From contig NZ_MUHH01000017.1 of assembly GCF_002217475.1 (NCBI RefSeq), positions 48,999 through 112,998 of the forward strand: DNA of 64,000 nt, read 5' to 3'. Made by a program: the position numbers and the translations under genes. Numbering within the stretch: position 1 is the first letter of the stretch; each line of letters starts with the position of its first letter. Positions 44,855 through 53,391 of this stretch are shown here, one piece after another. Origin of the DNA: Flavobacterium tructae. Its GTDB lineage: Bacteria > Bacteroidota > Bacteroidia > Flavobacteriales > Flavobacteriaceae. The notes beneath the pieces are model-generated. The model ran no database searches, had not been told where the DNA came from, and saw only the letters and a list, made by a program, of their open reading frames with translations.

Positions 44855-45017
44855 TTTCAAAGTTTTTGTAACAAAAAATAAATTAAAAATATTTTGTTAC
44901 AGTTTTTGAAACAAAATTGAAATTTTTTTAAAATTGTTACAGCTTTTGTAACAAATTGGAATAAAAAAATAATTTGTTACAGATTCCTTGCGTAAACCTT
45001 TGCGCTCTTTGCGGTTA
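44855..45017 (-). repeat. Dispersed 165-base repeat, copy 2 (inverted)
   Basis: Reverse complement matches 25822-25990 over nearly all its length: GTAACAA words with TTTCAAAA/CTGTAACAA phasing, then TTTACGCAAGG and CGCAAAG. The two copies are inverted with respect to each other and 19 kb apart. Confidence 0.85.
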
Positions 45018-45195
45018 GAATAGCACACGGATTGTACGGATTCGTTTCACGAAAGCACGGATCAGCGCGGATTTTTTTATTATTGATTAGAGAATAATTC
45101 TTCTTTCTAAGAAATCCGTTTTTATCAGCGTTTTCGCAAAGCGAATCTGTGTAATCCGCGTTCCTTGTGTAAACCTCTGCATTCTTTGCGGTTAA
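45018..45195. repeat. Dispersed CACGGATT/ATCCGCG repeat tract
   Basis: CACACGGATTGTACGGATTC, GAAAGCACGGATCAGCGCGG, TCAGCGTTTTCGCAAAGCGA and GTAATCCGCGTTCCTTG repeat the text at 43708-43925 with few changes. It is contiguous with the 165-base repeat on its left and with the peptidase-end duplicate on its right. No gene. Confidence 0.8.
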
Positions 45196-45196
45196 A

Positions 45197-45297
45197 AAAA
45201 AAAGCGCTACAATTTTCATTGCAGCGTTTCTTTAGTCTTAAAACTCTAAGGTAATTATACCCCTAATTTCTTAACAAGATCAAAAAGAATTCTCAAT
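45197..45297 (-). pseudogene. Truncated duplicate of the C1 peptidase 3' end with its terminator
   Basis: On the minus strand this reads ...ILFDLVKKLGV and a stop, then a hairpin like that after the true gene. The intact gene at 48120 ends in IPSDLAKKLGV and has almost the same 3' flank (AAACTCTAAGGTAATTATAC, then ATTTTCATTGCAGCG). Only about 12 codons of coding sequence survive. It abuts the stop of the DyP-type peroxidase gene. It is a remnant of a lost second copy or of the event that placed the peroxidase genes here. Confidence 0.8.
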
Positions 45298-46818
45298 CTA
45301 TGATGACGGTGGAATTTTTCCTTCTGAAATATATTTTAAACCGGTAATTCCCGGTAAAAACAAATACAAACTTCCATCAGTACGAATGAAACGGGTCAGA
45401 CCTGGAACTTCGTTATAGGTGCCGTTTTTATTGAAAGCAAAAATGGAATCATAGGGATTGGTATCCGAAACTTGTGGACCAAATAGTGGATCAACACCGC
45501 TGTAATTTGGAGAATCATCGGGATTTCTGAAACCACCCATTTCTAACCAGAGTTTCGTAACGAAGCGAAATTGAAAATCGAGAACAGCTCCAATAAACAG
45601 TCCAACGAGTCCTCTTTGTATACCGGCTTTTTCATTAGGATCGTATACGGGACCATAAGGTGAAGCGCGTCTTACAATTCTGTGGGTTTCGGCATTGTTA
45701 CTGTTTCCGGTTACATTAAAATCGTCCCGTGGGTTTGCTCTTCGTATATGTGCTGCATAAGGACACTTTAACCCATTTTCGTCACTGCTTTGATCGCCAT
45801 GCTGGTTGGGACTTGGTGCTAAATAATTGAAGTTCGTAAAATTGAAATTTTTAGAACTTGGTTCTCCCAGAGTTTTATCTTCTTTGTCAGGAGAGACCAC
45901 AAGAGGTGTACCATCGCGCCAGCGTCCGCACATTTTGGCAGCCATCAATTCGGGTGACGTTTTAGGGTCTGAATGGATGAATTTGTTGAACTTCGCTTCA
46001 TCTTGATACAATAATCTAAATGCCGCAAAGGAACCGTTTACCAAAAGGGGATGTGCATTATAATCATCGGCATCCGAACTTATTACAAAACGATCCAGAG
46101 GAACTTTTGGTCTGTCGTCGATACTGCTTATTCTCATTAATTTTTTTAGTTTGGGTTTGTTCCAGACAATATCATCAATACGCGGCTGAGATAAACTGTC
46201 CCGATAACCAAAATGTACATAATCTGAATTACCATCGACCGTTATAGGATCTGAATCCTGATAGTAAACCGGAATTACTGATGCTCCTCCCGATGCTGCT
46301 TTGGGAATCATTTGCAACAAATCGGTATAATATTTTTCTCTGTTTTTGGGTGTTAAAGTAAAAAGCGTTAATTGAATATGAAGATCACTGCCGTCCGGTT
46401 TCGGTTTTTGTTTTGGTATCCAGCCTCCGTTTTTCCACCAGTTAGCGGGAGCACTTTCGTCTGTGTCTCCCATTTCGGTTGCGTCAGCTATAGCTCCTTT
46501 TTTAAACGAAGCAAAGACTTCGGCACTTGAATCATCATTTATTTCGTCGCAATTGACTGTTCCTATAAGTTTTTCCAAACCCCAATACGTAAACCCGATA
46601 TTCAGACAATAATCGGGTTTAACCATGTTTTCCCAAGGTTCAGCAGTGGTAATATGCAAACCTGTGGTATTATTTTGTGAAGCAAGACCGGCACAGAATT
46701 TTTTTGCTCCATTAATGTCTTTTATGCTTAGAATAATGTACCTGATATGGGGGAAATTATACCCTTTGAGTATTAATCCCTGCACATCATTCATCTCAGC
46801 CTGATTTGAATTGCTCAT
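45298..46818 (-). CDS. DyP-type heme peroxidase
   Basis: 506 residues. The GXXDG motif is altered: VHFGYRDSLSQPRIDD keeps the Asp but has Ser instead of the last Gly. The proximal His is probably in CPYAAHIRRANPRDDF and the distal Arg in DFQFRFVTKLWLE. No signal peptide. These enzymes oxidise dyes and other substrates with peroxide. The gene is 24 bases downstream of a 224-residue unknown gene, forming a two-gene unit between two copies of the C1-peptidase 3' end. Confidence 0.87.
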   Translation of the reverse strand: MSNSNQAEMNDVQGLILKGYNFPHIRYIILSIKDINGAKKFCAGLASQNNTTGLHITTAEPWENMVKPDYCLNIGFTYWGLEKLIGTVNCDEINDDSSAEVFASFKKGAIADATEMGDTDESAPANWWKNGGWIPKQKPKPDGSDLHIQLTLFTLTPKNREKYYTDLLQMIPKAASGGASVIPVYYQDSDPITVDGNSDYVHFGYRDSLSQPRIDDIVWNKPKLKKLMRISSIDDRPKVPLDRFVISSDADDYNAHPLLVNGSFAAFRLLYQDEAKFNKFIHSDPKTSPELMAAKMCGRWRDGTPLVVSPDKEDKTLGEPSSKNFNFTNFNYLAPSPNQHGDQSSDENGLKCPYAAHIRRANPRDDFNVTGNSNNAETHRIVRRASPYGPVYDPNEKAGIQRGLVGLFIGAVLDFQFRFVTKLWLEMGGFRNPDDSPNYSGVDPLFGPQVSDTNPYDSIFAFNKNGTYNEVPGLTRFIRTDGSLYLFLPGITGLKYISEGKIPPSS

Positions 46819-46842
46819 TTTTTATCGCAATAAGATTAGGAA

Positions 46843-47517
46843 TTATTTGCAATCCGGTTTTTGGGCTTTTGGAAAACTATAAGTGACATCACTTGGAGCC
46901 GGTGGCCATATTTCACTGGCTTTTGGATATTTATCAATAATCTTGGCGACTGTAAGACCCGGGAAATTGGTGCCAAAAGTATATTTTCCGTTTTTATCGC
47001 CGGCAGAAAAAACAGGATCTCCAAAATTATAACGCATTAGGAAACAAAAGAATGCTGCTGCATTTTTTTTAACTCCTTTCTTTTTTATGATATGTTTTGC
47101 TGAGGTTGGTCCGTCCGGGTCTACACCAGGAATTCCTGTTTCATCTATTAAATGTAACAGCCCATTTAAGCCATTTACAACGGCGTCAATTTCAAAAAAA
47201 GCATTGATATAAGCATCAAATTGCCCGTCGTAGATTGACATTACCACCATTACGTCTTTTCCCGGAAAAGATTGAAATCCCGGAACCGGAATTCCCGGAG
47301 TAGGTTTTCCGTCTTCTTGTGCATAAATTGTAAAATAATGAACGCCGGTTGTTTTGCGGAGATCTCCGTTTGGAGCTGTTGCAGGAGCAGCAGCTTCTCT
47401 AATTAGCTGAGAAGCTTTTAGTGCCTCTGCCAAAAGGCCTTTTTTTAACGGAAGAAATAAAAATAGCAGATGTTGCTGCTCTGTAATAGGTACTGTAATT
47501 ACTTGTGATGTTGACAT
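46843..47517 (-). CDS. Unknown protein co-encoded with the DyP peroxidase
   Basis: 224 residues with no signal peptide. It has TTGVHYFTIYAQEDG, then VMVVMSIYDGQFDAYINAFFEIDAVV, a pattern like the ferredoxin-like half-domain of peroxidase-related proteins, and a polar tail with YPKASEIWPPAPSDVTYSFP. The likely partner or substrate-binding companion of the peroxidase downstream (24-base gap). I cannot name a family. Confidence 0.65.
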   Translation of the reverse strand: MSTSQVITVPITEQQHLLFLFLPLKKGLLAEALKASQLIREAAAPATAPNGDLRKTTGVHYFTIYAQEDGKPTPGIPVPGFQSFPGKDVMVVMSIYDGQFDAYINAFFEIDAVVNGLNGLLHLIDETGIPGVDPDGPTSAKHIIKKKGVKKNAAAFFCFLMRYNFGDPVFSAGDKNGKYTFGTNFPGLTVAKIIDKYPKASEIWPPAPSDVTYSFPKAQKPDCK

Positions 47518-48119
47518 GTTTTAATAGTTGATTTGTTTGTCCTACTCTTTTCAGGCTTTTCGGAGGTGCCTCTTAATTGCTTAAGCAAGACGAATTTATG
47601 GATACTAAAAACAACTCATCCAAGTACTTATACCTGATTTAGGCGAAAAAATAGAGCTTAACGTTCCTTGCGTAAACCTTTGCGCCTTTTGTGGTTAAAA
47701 AGATAGCCCACGGATTGTACGGATTCGTTTTACGAAAGCACGGATCAGCGCGGATTTTTATTATTGGTTACCTATAAAAGGTTTCTGCGTTCCTTGCGTA
47801 AACCTTTGCGGTTTTTGCGGTTAAAAAATAGCCCACGGATTATACGGATTCGCTTTGCGAAAACGCGGATTAGCACGGATTTTTTTTATTATTGGTTAAC
47901 TTCTGAGAAATCCGTTTTCATCAGCGTTTTCGCAAAGCGAATCTGCGTAATCCGCGTTCCATTTTTGTAATGTTAATTTGGACACAGTATTTTGATATTG
48001 GTTACTGATAAGGTGTTTTTACGTTCCTTGCGTAAACCTTTGCGCTCTTTTCGGTTAAAATAAAAAAGCGCCACAATTTTCATTGCAGCGCTTCTTTATT
48101 TTTTAAAACTCTAAGGTAA
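47518..48119. repeat. 600-base gap filled with dispersed repeats
   Basis: From 47663: CTTGCGTAAACCTTTGCGCC; CCCACGGATTGTACGGATTC; then a second copy at about 47795-47885 (CTTGCGTAAACCTTTGCGG, CCCACGGATTATACGGATTC), GCGTTTTCGCAAAGCGAATC and TAATCCGCGTTCC at about 47920-47960, and a third CTTGCGTAAACCTTTGCGC at about 48028. No supported gene; a 68-residue frame at 47764 is just repeat text. Confidence 0.8.
48066..48093 (-). terminator. Intrinsic terminator of the C1 peptidase gene
   Basis: On the minus strand AAGCGCTGCAAT, GAAA loop, ATTGTGGCGCTT and TTTTT. Two G-U pairs fit the minus-strand RNA, showing direction. A near copy is at 45202-45232. Confidence 0.88.
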
Positions 48120-49316
48120 TTATACCCCTAATTTCTTAGCAAGATCAGAAGGAATTCCTCCTTTGTTTACCATTAAGGCAGTTGTTTTGTATTTCACGAA
48201 GTTTTTAGTTACAAACAAGAAACCTTTGTAGTCGTTTGTTTCTCCCCATGAATTTTTAACGATGTAATATTCTTTTCCGGTTTGATCTTTGGCTAAACCA
48301 ATGATGTGCATTCCGTGATCATCTGTAGTCGTGTAGTTGTCAAATGCTGTTTGACGCATTTCCGGTGTGATTTCTGGCTCGGCTTTTGGTCCGTTAAACA
48401 TGTCTGCTTTTTCTTCAGCCGTCATATCGTCGAATTTTTTAGTAGCTACATAAGCTACACCATTTTTCCAGCTAAAGCTTTTCTCACTTACGTCAGTTGC
48501 CCATGCTACAGTGTATCCTTTTTTCAAAGCATTGTCGATAACATCTGTCATGTCGTTTACTTTTACGTTGTAAACCTGATCAAATGACCAGTTGTCCGGT
48601 ACCATCATAGTTGTTTTTTGGTAGTACGGAGAAGTTGTGAAAGATGAAATTTCGATATACTCATCAGGATTAATTCCTACTACTTCTTTAGCAAAAGATT
48701 GCGGAGTATAGTTTTTTCCTTTGTAAGTAAAGTTATCCGGTGTTTTTCCTAAATAAGAGTCGATAACAGCAGCGTATGCTTTTTGCCAGTTTGGAGTTAA
48801 TTCTCCGTTTGGATTTTTCACTACAGCAGCCAAAACACCTTCGATAAGAGCGGCCATTTCGCCAAATTTATTTTTGTCGGTTCCGTAGTTTAATCCTGTG
48901 TAAACTTCTCTCGGAACGGTTCCGTATTTTTTGTACATATTAATTACATCGTGCAATGCACCACCGTCGCCTAAGCTAACCGCTCCGTGCATACGTACGT
49001 AATTGATTCCTTTTTCAACATAAACGTTTCTTGCCGAAAAAATCTGAGACAATTCAACCGGTTGTTTTCCTAAACGAATCATTTCTGATTCTAAGAAAGA
49101 GTTGGTCGAATAACTCCAGCAAGTTCCTGATGAACCCTGAGCTTTTACTGAGGTAGTTCCAAGATTAATAACTTCAGTGAATTTAAAGTTTTCTTTACTT
49201 TTTTCGCTTGCATTCAGTTTTAGTGAATTCACTAAAATGTCCTGTGCAAAACATCCAGTTGCCCCAACAAAAAATACAGAAGCTGCCAGTACTGATTTGA
49301 ATGAAAATGTATTCAT
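48120..49316 (-). CDS. C1-family cysteine peptidase (bleomycin-hydrolase-like), secreted
   Basis: 398 residues with a signal peptide (VLAASVFFVGATGCFAQ). The catalytic set is intact: Cys66 in GSSGTCWSYS, His337 in HGMHIIG and Asn355 in VKNSWGE. This is the C1B/PepC type of aminopeptidase, but exported. It probably degrades peptides in the periplasm or outside. Single gene with its own terminator; a truncated copy of its end lies 2.8 kb away. Confidence 0.9.
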   Translation of the reverse strand: MNTFSFKSVLAASVFFVGATGCFAQDILVNSLKLNASEKSKENFKFTEVINLGTTSVKAQGSSGTCWSYSTNSFLESEMIRLGKQPVELSQIFSARNVYVEKGINYVRMHGAVSLGDGGALHDVINMYKKYGTVPREVYTGLNYGTDKNKFGEMAALIEGVLAAVVKNPNGELTPNWQKAYAAVIDSYLGKTPDNFTYKGKNYTPQSFAKEVVGINPDEYIEISSFTTSPYYQKTTMMVPDNWSFDQVYNVKVNDMTDVIDNALKKGYTVAWATDVSEKSFSWKNGVAYVATKKFDDMTAEEKADMFNGPKAEPEITPEMRQTAFDNYTTTDDHGMHIIGLAKDQTGKEYYIVKNSWGETNDYKGFLFVTKNFVKYKTTALMVNKGGIPSDLAKKLGV

Positions 49317-49617
49317 AATTTATGTTTAAGATTTTGATAAATTAGTCTCTCGTGTTTCTAATTTGTTACAAAACAATTAAATTTTAACTAATAAAACTAA
49401 CCTGTAACCGTTAATTTTTATAAAATGTTTTTGTTAAGCTATATAAACTTACAAAATACGCAAAATACAAACAGCATCAAACCCTACCAGTTTTTCAACC
49501 GGTAGGGTTTGATGTTGATAGAGAATCTACTAGGCAACCTCTTACTAGTTGCTAAGTCTTGAGGTTTTTTTGCCGTATTAGCATCTGTACAGATTTTAGA
49601 TTTAGAAGTAGATAATT
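49317..49617. other. Gene-free gap between the C1 peptidase and DUF4136 genes
   Basis: Holds the hairpin at 49475-49514 and, to its left, the A/T-rich leader of the peptidase gene. No other feature seen. Confidence 0.6.
49475..49514 (-). terminator. Terminator hairpin downstream of the DUF4136 gene
   Basis: CATCAAACCCTACC and GGTAGGGTTTGATG form a perfect 14-base stem with a 12-base loop, about 100 bases past the stop. T-run on the minus strand is weak. Confidence 0.75.
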
Positions 49618-50199
49618 TTATTTTTTTGCTAGTCCGGGAGGAAATCCTGCCAGGATTTTTTTGACAGAGGACGCAATAAACTCTTCCGGATTGTTAGGTT
49701 GGCTGTCTATTTTTGCATTACCTATTCCTTGCCATATCAGTTTTTTTGTTTTCGTTGATACAATATCGATGATTAGAGAGCCATCGACATAATCATAGGT
49801 GTTGACGATGGTATTGGCACCTCCCATCATGGCACCTCTACCCCAATATCCATACGGACGATACATGCCACCATAGCCATAGAAGTCAGTGTTTGCCGTT
49901 ACCTCAGTTTTGTTTTTTAAGATTGATATAGCATTGATTTTTAGATCCGGGCTAGCTGTAGTTTCTGTAAAACCTTTACTCAGCATTTCGCTGCGGATGG
50001 CTTTTGTAACACGATCAACATTTAATTGACTAATCTGACCTTCCTGTGCTTTTAAGTCGTAAACAGCAAAAGTTTTATACTCGCTGAAATTGGTGTCACG
50101 ATCGTAATCGGTGGTAACTCGTACAGTTGGAGAGCAGCTGTACAGTAAACCCAATAAAAACAGTGGGATTATACGAAGATTCTTTCTTTTAATATTCAT
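49618..50199 (-). CDS. DUF4136 lipoprotein
   Basis: 193 residues. Lipobox LLYSCSPT (Cys near 22), then the DUF4136 opening VRVTTDYDRDTNFSEYKTFAVYD and the later GSLIIDIVSTKTKKLIWQGIGNAKI. Family of small envelope lipoproteins of unknown function, widespread in Bacteroidetes. Gly/Tyr-rich loop in the middle (FYGYGGMYRPYGYWGRG). Monocistronic. Confidence 0.88.
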   Translation of the reverse strand: MNIKRKNLRIIPLFLLGLLYSCSPTVRVTTDYDRDTNFSEYKTFAVYDLKAQEGQISQLNVDRVTKAIRSEMLSKGFTETTASPDLKINAISILKNKTEVTANTDFYGYGGMYRPYGYWGRGAMMGGANTIVNTYDYVDGSLIIDIVSTKTKKLIWQGIGNAKIDSQPNNPEEFIASSVKKILAGFPPGLAKK

Positions 50200-50589
50200 C
50201 TTTTGGTATTTAAATTAATGATTAAATTAGTTTAATTTGATATTATTAAAATATTGATTAAATCCGGAGTATAGGTAAAGTTGTGTTAAATGAAAATAGT
50301 GGTGTTTGTTGTAAGTTGTTGTAATTTAGTTAATTGCTTCTCTGTCAAAGATAAATGATTTTATTTAAATGGCATAATGCGAGGTCCTTGCTTTTGATGA
50401 AAAGAGGAGAGTATAATCAATTTTACTTATATTTTAGCCCAATGTTTTCTGATATAAATGCCGATGTAATATGAAAATAGTACAATGCAACAGGACTATT
50501 ATCAATATACAATTGGTATTAAAATGCAGGAATAAAAAAAAAGCCACTCGATAATCGAATGGCTTTCCATGTAAACTTTAAGAAGTAAA
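50200..50589. other. Gene-free gap between pyk and the DUF4136 gene
   Basis: Contains the pyk terminator (50540-50566) and presumably the DUF4136 promoter. I see no other feature in about 340 bases of A/T-rich sequence. Confidence 0.6.
50540..50566 (-). terminator. Intrinsic terminator of pyk
   Basis: AAAGCCACTCGA and TCGAATGGCTTT form a stem with one mismatch (wobble on the minus strand), followed on the minus strand by TTTTTTTT. Confidence 0.9.
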
Positions 50590-52023
50590 CTATTCTATTT
50601 CAGAAACTCTCATGGTGTTTACCATTCCTTTTTCTTTAATTGGCATTGCTGCAAGATTGATTAAATAATCTCCTTTTACAACATATCCTTTTTCTCTTGC
50701 AATTTCGTTAACATCAGTTACGGTATCATCTGTACTTTCGTCTTTGTCATAGAAGTAAGATCTTACTCCCCATAATAAATTCAATTGTGTCAGGATTCTT
50801 CTGTTTGAAGTAAATACTAAAATATGTGCAGATGGTCTCCAGGCTGAAATTTGGAAAGCAGTATAACCACTATTTGTCAAAGTACAAATTGCTTTTGCTT
50901 TGATTTCATTAGCCAATAAAGCTGCCTGATGACAAACTGTTTTAGTAACAAAACGTTTTGTTTTAATTTGTGGTGTGTTTTGCGGAACCTGAATAAGCGG
51001 AGAGTCTTCAACTGCCTCGCAAATTTGTGTCATTTTTTGAATAACCTGTACCGGATAGTTTCCTGTAGCCGTTTCACCTGACAACATTACTGCATCAGCT
51101 CCATCCATTACTGAGTTAGCAACGTCGTTAACTTCAGCTCTTGTAGGCGTTAAACTAGTAATCATTGTTTCCATCATTTGTGTTGCAACGATAACCGGAA
51201 TTCTTGCCGTTTTTGCTCTGCGGATCAGATCTTTTTGTACCAATGGTACTTCGTGAGCAGGAAGTTCAACCCCTAAATCTCCACGAGCTACCATTAAGGC
51301 ATCACAATATGCTACAATTTTATCCATGTTCTCAAGAGCTTCCGGCATTTCAATTTTAGCTACAATTGGAATTTTATGTTCTGAATGTTTTGCGATTAAT
51401 TCTTGAAGATCTTGTAAATCACGAGGTGTTTTTACAAACGAAAGCGCAATCCAGTCTACTTTTTGTTCGATCGCGAAAATCGCATCAGCAATATCTTTTT
51501 CTGTTAAAGCCGGTAAAGAAATTTTAGTGTTTGGAAGATTAACTCCTTTTTTAGATTTTAATTCTCCTCCCTGAATTACTTTAGCGGTAACTTCTGTTTT
51601 TTTGTCTGTGGTAAGAATTTCGAAGATTAATTTACCGTCATCCAATAAAATACGTTCTCCCGGATTAACATCATTTGGGAAATTTTGATATTTCATGAAC
51701 ACTTTCTGAGCGTTTCCTATGATATCTTCAGCAGTTGTAAAAGTAATAACATCACCATCATTTACTACTGTTCCTTCCTCCATTACCCCAACTCTAAGTT
51801 TTGGTCCCTGTAAATCACCTAAGATTGCAGTAGTGTAACCAAACTCTTCATTAAGACCTCTAATAATATTAATTTTATCTTTTACTCCGTCGTAATCAGC
51901 ATGCGAAAAATTGATTCTAAACACATTAACCCCTGCCTCGATCATATCCTTGATAATCTCCCTCGTACTACATGCAGGCCCAAGTGTAGCAACAATTTTG
52001 GTTTTTTTGTTTGTTTTTAGCAT
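50590..52023 (-). CDS. pyk: Pyruvate kinase
   Basis: 477 residues. TKIVATLGPACS at the N-terminus, RINFSHAD, the K-containing active-site strand PIVAKIEMPEALEN and MVARGDLGVELP are all in place, with the C-terminal regulatory domain following from about 350. Last step of glycolysis (PEP to pyruvate, makes ATP). It is 5 bases downstream of the IPExxxVDY gene, a gene pair typical of Flavobacteria. Confidence 0.97.
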   Translation of the reverse strand: MLKTNKKTKIVATLGPACSTREIIKDMIEAGVNVFRINFSHADYDGVKDKINIIRGLNEEFGYTTAILGDLQGPKLRVGVMEEGTVVNDGDVITFTTAEDIIGNAQKVFMKYQNFPNDVNPGERILLDDGKLIFEILTTDKKTEVTAKVIQGGELKSKKGVNLPNTKISLPALTEKDIADAIFAIEQKVDWIALSFVKTPRDLQDLQELIAKHSEHKIPIVAKIEMPEALENMDKIVAYCDALMVARGDLGVELPAHEVPLVQKDLIRRAKTARIPVIVATQMMETMITSLTPTRAEVNDVANSVMDGADAVMLSGETATGNYPVQVIQKMTQICEAVEDSPLIQVPQNTPQIKTKRFVTKTVCHQAALLANEIKAKAICTLTNSGYTAFQISAWRPSAHILVFTSNRRILTQLNLLWGVRSYFYDKDESTDDTVTDVNEIAREKGYVVKGDYLINLAAMPIKEKGMVNTMRVSEIE

Positions 52024-52028
52024 TTTTT

Positions 52029-52517
52029 TTAAAAAATTAGATTGTTTTTTGATTTTATCTTGTCAGTATCTACAGCATAAATTGCTGCAATACTTTCTAT
52101 TTTGTTTAATTGCTGTTGAATTTCTGAAAAGTCAAGAGCCTCTTCGCTATTGTCTATTTTCAGGAAAAAATCTACTTTTTTGAATTCAGGAAGTAAATGA
52201 ATTGTTGTTGAAACCTCACTTGTTTCATTGGAAAACAAATCTTGAGAATCATTTTTACTCACTGAAATGATCTCATTTTTATTCTGAATCAGATTCCATG
52301 AAACTGCTTTTTCGGAGTCATAATAATAAAATCTCGAAAAATTTGCCTCGCCTTCTTTAGTCTGAGCATGGATCTCGTTTTTGCTCTTACTTAAGTTTAT
52401 CGGAAGGTTTTTATTGATAAAATAGGCCAATCTGTAATCTTCTAATGAAGTGTGAATTGCCATTAAATAATAATCAATTTCGTCAAATTCGTCTAAATCC
52501 AATCTATGAATAGCCAT
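52029..52517 (-). CDS. IPExxxVDY family protein
   Basis: 162 residues. The opening HRLDLDEFDEIDYYLMAIHTSLEDYRLAYFINK and the LPEFKKVDFFLKID stretch match the IPExxxVDY family (with I to L and Y to F). These are flavobacterial proteins of unknown function found next to pyk. It starts at 52517 and overlaps no gene; 5 bases separate it from pyk. Confidence 0.85.
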   Translation of the reverse strand: MAIHRLDLDEFDEIDYYLMAIHTSLEDYRLAYFINKNLPINLSKSKNEIHAQTKEGEANFSRFYYYDSEKAVSWNLIQNKNEIISVSKNDSQDLFSNETSEVSTTIHLLPEFKKVDFFLKIDNSEEALDFSEIQQQLNKIESIAAIYAVDTDKIKSKNNLIF

Positions 52518-52535
52518 GTCATGAAAAATAAAGTG

Positions 52536-52564
52536 TAAATATACTATTTCTAACGGAGCATCAA
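52536..52564 (-). promoter_or_regulatory. Promoter of the IPExxxVDY-pyk operon
   Basis: On the minus strand TTG (52562-52564), 18 bases, TATATTTA (52536-52543), close to the Bacteroidetes TTG-N19-TAnnTTTG rule with one mismatch. The ATG is about 18 bases downstream. Confidence 0.55.
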
Positions 52565-52641
52565 TAGTTAAGAAGTGTATGTTTTTGTTAAATTATAAAC
52601 GAAAACGTTATAGCTTTAAGATAGTTACAAGTGTTTTGTAG

Positions 52642-53382
52642 CTATTTCTTGTCTATTTTTTCCTGAAATGCAAAATATGCCCTTTGTGAGGCTTTTTCTT
52701 CTGCTTTCTTTTTTGAGGTTGCTCTTGCTCTTGCAATGACTTTATCGTCTATGCTTAATTTTACGCCAAACAAACGTTGGCCATCAATGCCGTTATCTTC
52801 AAAAATGTCGTAATGAAAGATTCTTTTTTCTTTCTGACACCATTCGATAACCAAACTTTTATAGCTAATTACTTTTCCTTCAAGTCGTGCTATATCGACA
52901 TAAGGAGTGATCACTCTTTTTTGAATAAATTTTTCGCAAAACGAATATCCTTTATCGAGATAAATAGCTCCAATAAGAGATTCAAAAATATTACCATGAA
53001 TATTTTCGCCAAAATGCTGAATAGGAACTTTGCTTTCTACAAATCGAACGAGATTGAGGTCTTTGCCCAATTCATTCAAATGTTCGCGACTCACAATTTT
53101 CGAGCGCATTTTGGTAAGGTAACCTTCGTCGCCTTTGGGCGCTTTATTAAACAAATGTGCTGCGATAACGGCACTTAACATTGCGTCTCCTAAAAACTCC
53201 AAACGTTCGTAATTAATCGGATGCCCTGATTCGTCTAATTTATTGGAAGAGCGATGTGTAAATGCTTTCTTATAAAAATCGATAGAAACAGGCTGAAATC
53301 CAAGTATTTTCTGAATAGTGTCAAAAAAAATCCCGTCTTCTTGAGAACGGGATTTAGAAAATATTTTTTTGATAATATTCAT
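52642..53382 (-). CDS. rnc: Ribonuclease III
   Basis: 246 residues. The catalytic RNase III signature ERLEFLGDAML is near 60-70 (Glu and Asp), NIFESLIGAIYLDKG near 130-145, and a double-stranded RNA-binding domain occupies about 170-240 (YDIFEDNGIDGQRLFGVKLSIDDKVIARARATSKKKAEEKASQRAYF). Processes rRNA and structured mRNAs. Follows fabF by 9 bases in the order acpP-fabF-rnc, common in Bacteroidetes. Confidence 0.96.
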   Translation of the reverse strand: MNIIKKIFSKSRSQEDGIFFDTIQKILGFQPVSIDFYKKAFTHRSSNKLDESGHPINYERLEFLGDAMLSAVIAAHLFNKAPKGDEGYLTKMRSKIVSREHLNELGKDLNLVRFVESKVPIQHFGENIHGNIFESLIGAIYLDKGYSFCEKFIQKRVITPYVDIARLEGKVISYKSLVIEWCQKEKRIFHYDIFEDNGIDGQRLFGVKLSIDDKVIARARATSKKKAEEKASQRAYFAFQEKIDKK

Positions 53383-53391
53383 ATGCAGAAA

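Noticed and set aside
44977-45219. 80-residue frame in the gap before the peroxidase gene
   Set aside because: It consists of the dispersed CACGGATT/ATCCGCG repeat text, which is non-coding at its other sites.
47764-47970. 68-residue plus-strand frame
   Set aside because: Again only repeat text; no relation to any protein family.
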